From the NCBI RefSeq assembly GCF_016865585.1, contig NZ_JAESND010000005.1, positions 186,001 to 250,000 of the forward strand: a stretch of DNA of 64,000 nt. Direction: 5' to 3'. The notes under the pieces are model-generated. The model had not been told where the DNA came from. It made no database searches and saw only the letters and a program-made list of their open reading frames with translations. Each line of letters starts with the position of its first letter. The first letter of the stretch is position 1. The DNA comes from Jeongeupia naejangsanensis. Lineage in GTDB: Bacteria; Pseudomonadota; Gammaproteobacteria; Burkholderiales; Chitinibacteraceae. Made by a program: the position numbers and the translations under genes. Below, piece by piece: positions 24,351-32,370 of this stretch.

Positions 24351-25511
24351 ATGCCCGACCGCCATTCCGTCGGTATCGTTGCGCCGCAAACCGCGGTCTT
24401 CGATGCGCCGATCCAGCTCGCCAGCGGAGCCATCCTGCCGCGCTTCGAGCTGGTGTACGAAACCTACGGCACCCTCAATGCCGACGCCTCCAACGCCATC
24501 CTGATCTGCCACGCGCTGTCGGGCCACCATCACGTTGCCGGGCGCCATCAGCCGGACGACAAGGCCGCCGGCTGGTGGGACAACATGATCGGACCGGGCA
24601 AGCCGATCGATACCGACCGGTTTTTCGTCATCGGCGTCAACAATCTCGGTGGCTGTCACGGTTCGACCGGGCCGGCGAGCATCGACCCCGGGACCGGCAA
24701 ACCCTATGGCTCGCGCTTTCCGGTGTTGCTGGTGGCCGACTGGGTGCAGACGCAGGCGATGCTGGCCGACCGGCTCGGCATCCGCCAGTTCGCGGCGATC
24801 ATCGGCGGCAGCCTTGGCGGCATGCAGGCCTTGCGCTGGTCCATCACCCATCCGGAGCGGGTTCGCCACGCACTGGTGATCGCCTCGGCGCCGAAGCTGA
24901 CCGCGCAGAACATCGCCTTCAACGATGTCGCGCGTCAGGCCATCATCACCGATCCGGATTTCCACGGCGGCGACTTCTACCAGTTCGACACCGTACCGCG
25001 CCGCGGCCTGCGGCTGGCGCGCATGCTCGGCCACATCACCTATCTGTCCGACGACGGCATGGGCGAGAAATTCGGCCGGATGCTGCGCTCGGGCGAGTAC
25101 AAGTTCGGTTACGACGTCGAGTTCGAGATCGAATCCTACCTGCGCTATCAGGGCGACAAGTTTTCCGACTACTTCGACGCCAACACCTATCTGCTGATGA
25201 CCAAGGCGCTCGACTATTTCGACCCGGCGCGGCACTACGGCGACGATCTGGCCGAAGCGATGCGGCAGGCGCAGGCGCGTTTTCTGGTCGTGTCGTTCAC
25301 CACCGACTGGCGCTTTGCCCCCGAGCGCTCGCGCGAGATCGTCAAGGCGCTGCTCGATGCCAAGAAGGACGTCAGCTACGCCGAAATCGAGTCGGCGCAC
25401 GGCCACGATGCCTTCCTGATGGAGGATGCGCCATACCACGCGCTGATGCGCGGCTATCTGGCGCGCGTCGCCGACGAAGTGAATCCGCTGCCGCAGGAGG
25501 CCCGCGCATGA
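24351..25511 (+). CDS. metX: Homoserine O-acyltransferase MetX
   Basis: MetX transfers an acetyl or succinyl group from acyl-CoA to homoserine, the first committed step of methionine synthesis. The 386-residue alpha/beta hydrolase has the [11 protein letters not shown] segment, the nucleophile elbow [10 protein letters not shown] (Ser near residue 162), and the catalytic His in [11 protein letters not shown]. Betaproteobacterial members are often succinyltransferases (MetXS); the sequence alone does not decide the substrate for me. The stop overlaps metW by ATGA, the standard arrangement. Confidence 0.93.
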   Translation: MPDRHSVGIVAPQTAVFDAPIQLASGAILPRFELVYETYGTLNADASNAILICHALSGHHHVAGRHQPDDKAAGWWDNMIGPGKPIDTDRFFVIGVNNLGGCHGSTGPASIDPGTGKPYGSRFPVLLVADWVQTQAMLADRLGIRQFAAIIGGSLGGMQALRWSITHPERVRHALVIASAPKLTAQNIAFNDVARQAIITDPDFHGGDFYQFDTVPRRGLRLARMLGHITYLSDDGMGEKFGRMLRSGEYKFGYDVEFEIESYLRYQGDKFSDYFDANTYLLMTKALDYFDPARHYGDDLAEAMRQAQARFLVVSFTTDWRFAPERSREIVKALLDAKKDVSYAEIESAHGHDAFLMEDAPYHALMRGYLARVADEVNPLPQEARA

Positions 25512-26137
25512 GTACCGCCATCAAGCCGGCCGCCACCGGCGCGCCCGAACTGCGTCCCGACCTCAACCAGATCGGCCACTGGATCGCCCGCGGCTCGCGG
25601 GTGCTCGACCTCGGCTGCGGCGACGGCGCGCTGCTGTCATGGCTGGCGACGCACAAGGACGTGCGCGGCTATGGCGTAGAGATCGACGTCGACGGCGTCG
25701 TCGCCTGCATCTCGCGCGGCGTCAACGTGATCCAGAGCAACCTCGAGGTCGGGCTGGCGCAGTTCGAGGACGACAGTTTCGACTACGTCGTGCTGTCGCT
25801 GACGATCCAGGCGATGCACAACATTGAAGGCATCCTGACCGAAATGGCGCGTGTCGGCCGCACCGGCATCGTCACCTTCCCGAACTTCGGTTACTGGGAA
25901 AACCGCTGGCAGATCCTGCAGGGGCGGATGCCGGTGTCCGAGACGATTCCGTACGAGTGGTACAACACGCCGAATATCCACTTCTGCACCGTCAGCGACT
26001 TCGATCGGCTATTGATCAAGCTCGGGATGAAGAACACCGGTCGCGTCGTGCTGGCCAACGGCCGTCGTGTAGAGTTCATGCCCAACCTCTTGGGCAATCT
26101 GGCGCTGGTGCGCTTCGAGCGCGATTCAAGGAGCTGA
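25508..26137 (+). CDS. metW: MetW, methionine biosynthesis methyltransferase-like protein
   Basis: A 209-residue SAM-methyltransferase-fold protein that accompanies MetX in proteobacteria; in Pseudomonas-type systems MetW is needed with MetX for acylation. The SAM-binding [12 protein letters not shown] motif (residues 35-46) is followed by [17 protein letters not shown] and [13 protein letters not shown], which are diagnostic for MetW. It overlaps metX by four bases (ATGA) and is probably translated together with it. Cytoplasmic. I see no unusual feature. Confidence 0.95.
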   Translation: MSTAIKPAATGAPELRPDLNQIGHWIARGSRVLDLGCGDGALLSWLATHKDVRGYGVEIDVDGVVACISRGVNVIQSNLEVGLAQFEDDSFDYVVLSLTIQAMHNIEGILTEMARVGRTGIVTFPNFGYWENRWQILQGRMPVSETIPYEWYNTPNIHFCTVSDFDRLLIKLGMKNTGRVVLANGRRVEFMPNLLGNLALVRFERDSRS

Positions 26138-26138
26138 C

Positions 26139-26840
26139 ATGCGTCGTTGCTGGCTGGCGGTGCTGTGTGCAGTACTGCTGGCCGGCTGCGCCGGGCCGCA
26201 CATCGGCGAGATGAACTGGTTGTCGCAGCGCCGCCACGGCGGGCCGGGGCCGAACCAGTTCGATCGCGGCAATGTCTGGCACGACGAGCAGGGGCGGATG
26301 CATCTGGCCATCGTCAAACGCGGCGGCGAGTGGAGCTGCGCCGAGGCGATGCTGAGCCAGGCACTGGGTTTCGGCCGCTACGAATTCGAGATCGAGAAGC
26401 TGCCGGACCTCGGCCCGGACCTTGTGCTCGGTTTCTTCAATTACCCGAGTTATGGCACCGCCATCGACGGGACCAACGAGATCGACATCGAAATCGCCCG
26501 CTGGGGCAATCCGGCGCATCCGAACGGCAACTTCACCGTCTGGCCGGCCGATCCGGCGTACAGCAAGCAGCGCGGCCATCACGGTTTCGAAGTCCCGCCG
26601 GGCGATGGTCCGGTGCAGTTCCGCTTCGACTGGCAACCGACCGCCATCGATTTCGAAGTGGCTCAGGGCGGGACCGTATTGGCACGCTGGCGCTATGCGC
26701 CGGACAATCCGCAGGCGATGATCCCGCAGCGACCGCTGCCGGTAATGATCAATTACTGGCTGTTCGAGGGCCGCAAGCCCAAAGTGAAACCGCCCGAGAT
26801 CGTCGTCACCGCCTTCCGCTTTACGCCGCGCCCGCGCTAG
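26139..26840 (+). CDS. Putative outer-membrane lipoprotein with GH16-like fold
   Basis: A 233-residue secreted protein. Residues 1-17 form a lipoprotein signal with the lipobox LAGC (Cys17). The rest resembles glycoside hydrolase family 16: WSCAEAMLSQALGFGRYEFEIEKLPD matches the GH16 beta-strand entry and NEIDIEIARWG holds the E-x-D-x-E catalytic triad pattern (E114, D116, E118). GH16 enzymes cleave beta-1,3/1,4 glucans and related polymers; substrate here is unknown. It starts 1 base after metW but its job looks unrelated to methionine. Confidence 0.7.
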   Translation: MRRCWLAVLCAVLLAGCAGPHIGEMNWLSQRRHGGPGPNQFDRGNVWHDEQGRMHLAIVKRGGEWSCAEAMLSQALGFGRYEFEIEKLPDLGPDLVLGFFNYPSYGTAIDGTNEIDIEIARWGNPAHPNGNFTVWPADPAYSKQRGHHGFEVPPGDGPVQFRFDWQPTAIDFEVAQGGTVLARWRYAPDNPQAMIPQRPLPVMINYWLFEGRKPKVKPPEIVVTAFRFTPRPR

Positions 26841-26871
26841 TCCCGGCACGGCTTCCTTCTGGAGAAACACG

Positions 26872-27834
26872 ATGATCCGTTGGGGCATCCTCGGCTGCGG
26901 CAATATCGCCCGCCGTTTTGCGCAGGGCCTGGAGCATGTCGCCGCAGCGACCCTCGCAGCGGTCTGGAACCGCAACACCGGCAAGGCCGACGCTTTCGCC
27001 CGCGAGTTCGGCGGCACTGCCTGCGACAGCCTCGAAGGGCTGCTGAACAGTGACATCGACGCGGTCTACATCGCCACACCGCACACCAGCCACGCGCAGC
27101 TGGCCATCCACGCGCTGGCTGCCGGCAAGCATGTGCTGTGCGAGAAACCGGCGGCGATCAGCGCGGCCGAATTCGATACCGTGCTCGCCGCCGCACGCCA
27201 GCACGGCAAGCTGTTCATGGAGGCGATGAAGCCGCCGTTCTACCCGCTGTACCGCAAGCTGCGCGATCACCTCGCCACCGACCCGATCGGTCCGGTCGGC
27301 TTCGTGCGCGCCGGCTTTGCCAATCCCGGCGTGCCGGCGGACCACATGCTGTGGAACCCGGACATGGCCGGCGGCAGCCTGCTCGATATCGGCATCTACA
27401 GCGCCTTCCTCGCCGTCGACTGGCTCGGCCCGGTGCAGGAGGTGCAGGTGCTGGGCCGTCTGCACGGTGGCGTCGACAGCTTCGCCAGCGTCAACGTCCG
27501 TCACGAGGCCGGCATTGCCCAGCTCTATTGCGGGCTCGATCTCGCCGGCAGCGGCGATGCCCTGCTCGGTGGCCCCGGCGGGCATATCGTGATTCACGAA
27601 AAGTGGTGGAACCCGGTTCGCGCGACGATCCAGTACACCGACGGCCGCAAGGTCGAGCTCGAGGCACCGATGAGCGGGAGCGGACTCAACTACGAAACCG
27701 CGCATTTCGGTGCGCTGATCGAAGCAGGTCGGCTCGAAAGCCCGATCGTGACCCACGCGCACTCGCGGTCGATGATCGAACTGATCGACGCCGCGCGTGC
27801 CGGTCTTGGCGTGGTCTTTCCGTTCGAGGCCTGA
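26872..27834 (+). CDS. Gfo/Idh/MocA-family NAD(P)-dependent oxidoreductase
   Basis: A 320-residue dehydrogenase. The N-terminal Rossmann domain has WGILGCGNIARRFAQ (residues 3-17), VYIATPHTSHAQLAI and the hallmark CEKPAAI (about 94-99); the C-terminal alpha/beta domain follows with GSLLDIGIYSAFLA. Enzymes of this type oxidise or reduce sugar or inositol-type substrates (for example trans-dihydrobenzenediol or glucose-fructose type). It follows the lipoprotein after 31 bases with an ATG preceded by CTGGAGAA. The exact substrate is not known. Confidence 0.85.
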   Translation: MIRWGILGCGNIARRFAQGLEHVAAATLAAVWNRNTGKADAFAREFGGTACDSLEGLLNSDIDAVYIATPHTSHAQLAIHALAAGKHVLCEKPAAISAAEFDTVLAAARQHGKLFMEAMKPPFYPLYRKLRDHLATDPIGPVGFVRAGFANPGVPADHMLWNPDMAGGSLLDIGIYSAFLAVDWLGPVQEVQVLGRLHGGVDSFASVNVRHEAGIAQLYCGLDLAGSGDALLGGPGGHIVIHEKWWNPVRATIQYTDGRKVELEAPMSGSGLNYETAHFGALIEAGRLESPIVTHAHSRSMIELIDAARAGLGVVFPFEA

Positions 27835-27913
27835 GCCCGTGATTACGACCGTTCTGGCCCGGCGGTGCTCCGCGTAAAATCCGGGCCATTCCTCCGGCCT
27901 CAGGGAGCCCAGC

Positions 27914-29047
27914 ATGATCCGTATCAGCAGCCATTTCGATTCCGGTGCCATCGACGTCGTCGATGCGAGCGATCCGGCCAATGTCCGCCTGGCGCTGCGG
28001 CCCGACAACGCCTCGCCGTTCATGCAGTGGTTCCATTTCCGCCTGTCCGGCGCGAAGGACACCGATTGCGTGCTGAAGCTCGAAAATGCGGCGGCTTCGG
28101 CGTACCCGGGCGGCTGGCCCGACTACCATGCGGTGGCGTCGTACGATCGCGAAAACTGGTTCCGCGTGCCGACCGACTACGACGGCCAGACGCTGACGAT
28201 CCGCCATACGCCAAGGCACGATGCGGTCTGGTTCGCCTATTTCGAACCGTACTCGTGGGAGCGTCACCAGCAGCTGATCGGCGGCGCGCTCGAAGCATCG
28301 CCGTGGGTCGAGCTGCTGCCGCTGGGCGTGACGCCGGACGGTCATGATTTCGATGCGCTGAAGATCGGCGTCGACACGCCGGGCAAGCAGAAAGTCTGGC
28401 TGATCGCGCGCCAGCATCCGGGCGAATCCATGGCCGAATGGTTCGCCGAAGGCTTTCTCGAAGCGCTGCTCGACACCCAGAACGCGCTCGGCCGCGCGCT
28501 GCTGGAAAAAGCGGTGTTCTACGTCGTGCCGAACATGAACCCGGATGGCAGCGTGCGCGGCAACCTGCGCACCAATGCCACGGGCACGAACCTGAACCGC
28601 GAGTGGGGTGCGCCGTCGGCCGAACGGAGTCCCGAGGTGCTGTGGGTGCGTGCACTGATGCAGCAGACCGGTGTCGACGTCTTCCTCGACATCCACGGCG
28701 ACGAATCGATTCCGCACAACTTCGCCTCGGGCTGCGACGACATCCCGTCGTTCTCGGCCAAACAGGCCGAGCTGCAGGCGCTGTTCAACACGGTGTGGCT
28801 TGCCGCCAGCCCGGATTTCCAGACGGTGCACGGCTACGAGAACGGCAAGTTCGGCCCGGATACGCTGAAGATCGCGACCAAGTGGGTCGGTGAAACCTTC
28901 GGCTGTCTGGCGTACACGATCGAGATGCCGTTCAAGGACACGTTCGACCGGCCGGTGCCCGAGGTCGGCTGGAACGGCGAGCGGTCGCGCCAGTTCGGTG
29001 CGTCGGTGCTGGCGCCGCTGTGGGCGGTGGTCAACCGCGCGGGCTGA
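27914..29047 (+). CDS. M14-family zinc carboxypeptidase, cytosolic carboxypeptidase (CCP)-like
   Basis: A 377-residue protein with the architecture of bacterial cytosolic-type carboxypeptidases: an N-terminal beta-sandwich (about residues 1-120, with FMQWFHFRLSGAKDTDC) and an M14 metallopeptidase domain. Zinc ligands are HPGE (H168, E171) and the His in DIHGDE (about 261); the general base is E337 in TIEMPFKD. NPDGSVRGNLRTNATGTNLNREW gives the substrate-binding Asn/Arg residues. No signal peptide is seen, so it acts in the cytoplasm. In eukaryotes this subfamily trims polyglutamate from tubulin; the bacterial substrate is unknown. Confidence 0.88.
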   Translation: MIRISSHFDSGAIDVVDASDPANVRLALRPDNASPFMQWFHFRLSGAKDTDCVLKLENAAASAYPGGWPDYHAVASYDRENWFRVPTDYDGQTLTIRHTPRHDAVWFAYFEPYSWERHQQLIGGALEASPWVELLPLGVTPDGHDFDALKIGVDTPGKQKVWLIARQHPGESMAEWFAEGFLEALLDTQNALGRALLEKAVFYVVPNMNPDGSVRGNLRTNATGTNLNREWGAPSAERSPEVLWVRALMQQTGVDVFLDIHGDESIPHNFASGCDDIPSFSAKQAELQALFNTVWLAASPDFQTVHGYENGKFGPDTLKIATKWVGETFGCLAYTIEMPFKDTFDRPVPEVGWNGERSRQFGASVLAPLWAVVNRAG

Positions 29048-29053
29048 AAAGGC

Positions 29054-29347
29054 TCAGACGCGCAGCGAGACCGAGGTCGCGACGGCCGCATCGGTCGCAC
29101 GGCGGCCTTGGGCACGTCGGTCCTGCCGGCCGCGTGTGTCGAGCAGCGCTTTCTGTGCCTGTTGCCGCCGTTCCTCGCCGTTGCGCCGGTCGTCGCCGCT
29201 ACGGCGCTCGACGCCGTTCCAGCTGTCACCGGGCGAGCGATAGCGTGATTCTGGCGGCAGGCGTTCCTCGTGGACCAGCACCCGGGGGGCCGGGTCGGTA
29301 CGCAGAACGGGGTGCTCGTATCCGAGCGGTGAGACGGCGGCGACCAC
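29054..29347 (-). CDS. Small Arg-rich protein with ERRSGDDRR motif, unknown function
   Basis: A 97-residue protein of unknown function read from GTG at 29347, with AAGGA eight bases upstream supporting translation. Its middle part is very charged: GVERRSGDDRRNGEERRQQ, then RGRQDRRAQGRR, so two clusters of D/E-RR repeats. There is no signal peptide or membrane segment, and the N-terminal part (VLRTDPAPRVLVHEERLPP) looks unstructured. Repeats of the xERRSGxDRR kind occur in betaproteobacterial hypotheticals. It is convergent with the carboxypeptidase gene and divergent from the AT-rich transporter. Confidence 0.55.
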   Translation of the reverse strand: MVAAVSPLGYEHPVLRTDPAPRVLVHEERLPPESRYRSPGDSWNGVERRSGDDRRNGEERRQQAQKALLDTRGRQDRRAQGRRATDAAVATSVSLRV

Positions 29348-29535
29348 GACAAGCGTCCTTCAGGATGATTTGCAGTCAATATCGACTGGAAATGCCGCAA
29401 CTTGATGGCAAGCCCGCCCGGCGGCGCCGGGCGGTGCGAAATGGACCTGCAGAACGGTCGTGCAGCACCCCTGTGAGCCGCACACTCGGCTTGACGCCCT
29501 CGATGACTGTTGCGGATGCGACACCCAATGAACAA

Positions 29536-29563
29536 TTGCCACTACTTCGGCATCAAGTAGATT
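29536..29563 (+). promoter_or_regulatory. Candidate promoter with inverted repeat before the MFS gene
   Basis: In the 282-base gap 29348-29629, TTGCCA (29536-29541) and TAGATT (29558-29563) are separated by 16 bases, giving a possible promoter. The spacer holds a perfect inverted repeat CTACTT (29542-29547) and AAGTAG (29555-29560), a plausible operator. The rest of the gap shows only a GC-rich hairpin near 29419-29440 (CCGCCCGG with CCGGGCGG). Confidence 0.35.
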
Positions 29564-29629
29564 ATAGTTTTGCGCCCAAACAATTACAGACGATGGTTGA
29601 TTTGTCGTCAGTCAAGTGAGTGTTTAACC

Positions 29630-30841
29630 ATGTCTAATGCTTCAAGTTCATTGGGTATTGCTGACTCCTCAAGGTTTCCGCTTCTAAGTAAACAGATCGT
29701 CGCAATGCTGCTTTTCTCCAGCGCGAATGCAGCAATCAATCCGTATAAAAATATCTTCGGTATCGACGTAATCGGCGTGACCGAGATTTACTACAGCCTG
29801 GTTATTTTGTTCTCAGGGCTGATCATCACCTTCGCCAGCATTTATTTCGGCGTAAAGGCGGACAAAAATGGAAGCTTTGTCAAATATATCCTGATCTGCA
29901 GCGCATGCGGATTCGCTGGCAACATCGCCGTTTTTCTCTGGCCAAATCCATACACCTATTTTCTGGCGACGTGCCTTTTACTGCCGATTTTCTGCGTGCT
30001 CAATTCGCTGATTTTCAGCTATGCGACAGTCAGACGGACTGCCGCCCGAGAAAGCAGCCGTGGTGACGAAAATGCCCTGTTGCGCTCGACTTACTCGATG
30101 GGGTACGTGCTGACACTTGGGCTGATTGGCGTACTGGCCCTTCCCAAAAAAGAGCTGATTTTCATTTGGCTGTTTTCTGGCGTCATGAGCCTCTTGATCT
30201 TTGCGATCTACTTCAAAGAGCAGCCTTCTAACGAAGCTTTCAAGTCAGCGAGTGCTTCTGCGCCTGTTTCTCAAGTATTCAACAAAGCGAACATTTTCAA
30301 GCTGGTGGGCGTTTCACTGATTGCCAGCATGCTGTTCACACTGGATGCAACGGCACCATTGATTCTCGTCAATCAAGCGGGTGGTGAGTATTCAAGCATT
30401 GGCCTGTTCGAAGCAGGCATTGCCATATTTGAAATATTTTTCATATTCTTCTGGTCCCGAGTGGCGCAGAAAAGGAAAGTCTCCAGCGTGATAATTTGGG
30501 GTGCCCTCCTGTTTTCACTTGCCATGCTGTTGTTTTCGATGACACGTAATCTCGTCCATATCTACTTTTTGATTCCATTGCTTGCATTGGGAGCCGCTTG
30601 CCTGATTAGTATCCCCATCGGTTTTCTGCAATCTCTGGCCAAAGACAGACCGGGTATCGGTGGGTCCTTGCTTTCCATTTCATTCTTTGTTTCATCGTCT
30701 GTTTCGTCCGTGGTTTATTTTCTGGGTACCTATTTCTTTGACATCACGCGAACCATCTCCATCTCGGTAGGCGTTGGCCTACTGGGTGTCATCATTCTTT
30801 TTCGTTCGGAAAAAATAAATAACGGAAAGAAGCATGAATAA
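29630..30841 (+). CDS. MFS transporter, sugar-efflux (SET)-like, AT-rich
   Basis: A 403-residue, 12-helix major facilitator protein. The region IIFSYATVRRTAARESSRGDENALLRSTYSMGYVLT lies at the central loop and resembles the QLFALAREY-type segment of SetA-like sugar-efflux transporters. The function and substrate are unproven. GC is low: one representative line (30421-30480) counts 23/60 (38%), against about 65-70% in the flanks, and codon third positions are AT-rich. This points to horizontal transfer. The ATG at 29630 follows GTGAG about nine bases upstream; no transporter partner gene is nearby. Confidence 0.8.
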   Translation: MSNASSSLGIADSSRFPLLSKQIVAMLLFSSANAAINPYKNIFGIDVIGVTEIYYSLVILFSGLIITFASIYFGVKADKNGSFVKYILICSACGFAGNIAVFLWPNPYTYFLATCLLLPIFCVLNSLIFSYATVRRTAARESSRGDENALLRSTYSMGYVLTLGLIGVLALPKKELIFIWLFSGVMSLLIFAIYFKEQPSNEAFKSASASAPVSQVFNKANIFKLVGVSLIASMLFTLDATAPLILVNQAGGEYSSIGLFEAGIAIFEIFFIFFWSRVAQKRKVSSVIIWGALLFSLAMLLFSMTRNLVHIYFLIPLLALGAACLISIPIGFLQSLAKDRPGIGGSLLSISFFVSSSVSSVVYFLGTYFFDITRTISISVGVGLLGVIILFRSEKINNGKKHE

Positions 30842-30870
30842 TTCATGCCTCATCGGAGGCGGGCTCTCCG

Positions 30871-31114
30871 GTTTCGAATTCGCGCTTCATTTGGCAGGCC
30901 GATGGCGATGAGGTAGCGCTGACGCTGCGTATTGACGCGTCGGCGGTTGAGGCACTATCGGGAGTCGGGCAATGAGCGCACCGAGCTGTTGGCGCAGCCC
31001 GATTCGCCGGTCACGTCGCGCAAGCTGGCGTCCGAGCCGGTCGGGCTTGCTGTGGCCGATGCGCTGTCGAATGAACAAGCGGCTGGGTTGGCCGCCATGA
31101 CCGATGGCACTTGA
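30871..31114 (+). pseudogene. Frameshifted gene remnant of unknown family
   Basis: Two codon-biased stretches in different frames sit end to end. Frame 1 (30871-30975) reads RFIWQADGDEVALTLRIDAS before stopping; frame 2, entered by about 30959, reads NERTELLAQPDSP and then VGLAVADALSNEQAA before ending at 31114. Both use GC-rich third positions as expected for genes of this host, unlike the AT-rich transporter immediately upstream. A +1 shift near 30960 would join them. No start or intact domain is present and I do not recognise the family, so this is a tentative call. Confidence 0.35.
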
Positions 31115-31340
31115 AGTGCAGGATCAAGACGACTTCAGCGCCATCAGTCTGCCGAATGATGATGTCCTGCGCCGCCCATGGCCGGATGTACCCGCACGTC
31201 TCGCTCAGGTTCCCTGCCATGGCGCTGACCTCGCCAAAACCAACCCCCACGCCACCGTGAATTGGCCACTGCCTGCCATGACCGCTGACCCGCAGAAAGT
31301 CCGGCATGGCAGGTTCGTGGGTTAATCATCCACCTGATTT
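31115..31340. other. Non-coding debris with short repeats, upstream of cysK 3' end
   Basis: No convincing gene is present. The segment contains a near-duplicate CCTGCCATG plus CGCTGACC motif at 31213-31230 and 31272-31290, and a 9-bp inverted repeat CCTGCCATG (31272-31280) with CATGGCAGG (31305-31313). Open frames exist on both strands (one 73-residue plus, one 98-residue minus) but neither has supporting signals. The repeats suggest remains of a mobile or repetitive element, without proof. Confidence 0.3.
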
Positions 31341-32273
31341 CTAGTCGGTCAGGCCTTCGAACAGCTTGGTCGACAGATAACGTTCGCCGAACGACGGGAT
31401 GATGACCGCAATCAGCTTGCCGGCGTTTTCCGGGCGCTTGGCGACCTGGATCGCTGCCCACGTTGCCGCACCGGCCGAGATGCCGCAGAGGATGCCTTCC
31501 TGCGTCGCCATGGCCTTGGCGGTCGCGAAGGCGTCGTCGTTGGTCACGCGGATCACTTCGTCGTAAGCGTGGGTGTTCAGCACGGCCGGGACGAAACCGG
31601 CGCCGATGCCCTGGATCGGGTGCGGGCCCTTGGCGCCGCCCGACAGGACCGGGCTGGCGTCCGGCTCGATCGCGATCGCCTGGAACGACGGCTTGCGCGC
31701 CTTGATCACTTCGGACACGCCGGTGATCGTGCCGCCGGTGCCGACGCCGGCGATCAGGATGTCGATCTGGCCGTCGGTGTCGTTCCACAGCTCCTCGGCC
31801 GTGGTCTTGCGGTGGATTTCCGGGTTGGCCGGGTTCTCGAACTGCTGCGGCATGAAGTGGTTGGCATTGGCGTCGACGATGGCCTTGGCCTTGGCGATCG
31901 CGCCGCCCATGCCGTCCGGCCCCGGGGTCAGCACCAGTTCGGCGCCGTAGCCGCGCAGCAGCGCACGGCGTTCCTTCGACATCGTTTCCGGCATCGTCAG
32001 CACCAGCTTGTAGCCGCGCGCCGCACACACCATGGCCAGACCGATGCCGGTATTGCCCGACGTCGGTTCGACGATGGTCGTGTCGGCGTTGATCACGCCG
32101 GCGGCTTCGGCGGCGTCGATCATGCTCACGGCGATCCGGTCCTTCACCGAATGGCTGGGGTTCATGTATTCGAGCTTGGCGACGATGGTGGCGCCGCAGC
32201 CGGCGGTGACACGGTTGAGTTTGACGAGCGGCGTGTTGCCGATCAGCGCGGTGACGTCGTTGGCGATCTTCAT
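31341..32273 (-). CDS. cysK: Cysteine synthase A (O-acetylserine sulfhydrylase)
   Basis: CysK makes L-cysteine from O-acetylserine and sulfide using pyridoxal phosphate. The 310-residue protein has NPSHSVKDR with the PLP lysine near residue 44, [12 protein letters not shown] (phosphate loop) and [11 protein letters not shown]. The C-terminus has [11 protein letters not shown]. The minus-strand start at 32273 is preceded by AGGA about nine bases upstream. It is divergent from cca, sharing a short promoter region. The protein looks complete and standard. Confidence 0.95.
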   Translation of the reverse strand: MKIANDVTALIGNTPLVKLNRVTAGCGATIVAKLEYMNPSHSVKDRIAVSMIDAAEAAGVINADTTIVEPTSGNTGIGLAMVCAARGYKLVLTMPETMSKERRALLRGYGAELVLTPGPDGMGGAIAKAKAIVDANANHFMPQQFENPANPEIHRKTTAEELWNDTDGQIDILIAGVGTGGTITGVSEVIKARKPSFQAIAIEPDASPVLSGGAKGPHPIQGIGAGFVPAVLNTHAYDEVIRVTNDDAFATAKAMATQEGILCGISAGAATWAAIQVAKRPENAGKLIAVIIPSFGERYLSTKLFEGLTD

Positions 32274-32306
32274 GGCGGTGTTCCTGTCTCAAGGAGTAAC
32301 CTGAAG

Positions 32307-32338
32307 ATTGTAGCCGCAGCCTGTCAGCTCGTTACAAT
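32307..32338. promoter_or_regulatory. Divergent promoter pair between cysK and cca
   Basis: ATTGTA (32307-32312) and TACAAT (32333-32338) are exact inverted copies 20 bases apart. Each can be a -10 box: TACAAT on plus for cca (about 33 bases before its ATG) and TACAAT read on minus for cysK. The -35 of each overlaps the other's -10 (TTGTAG/TTGTAA-like). Transcription of the two genes could therefore compete. Confidence 0.45.
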
Positions 32339-32370
32339 TGAAGGCTTCAAAGCTTAGAACCCCGGACACT

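Noticed and set aside
29054-29347. Possibility that the Arg-rich gene is an antisense artefact
   Set aside because: It keeps a good GTG start with AAGGA upstream and an internally repeated motif, so it was kept as a low-confidence gene, not discarded.
31011-31307. 98-residue minus-strand frame in the debris after the MFS gene
   Set aside because: It overlaps plus-strand remnants, has no ribosome site, and shows no recognisable domain. The start lies in a repeated motif.
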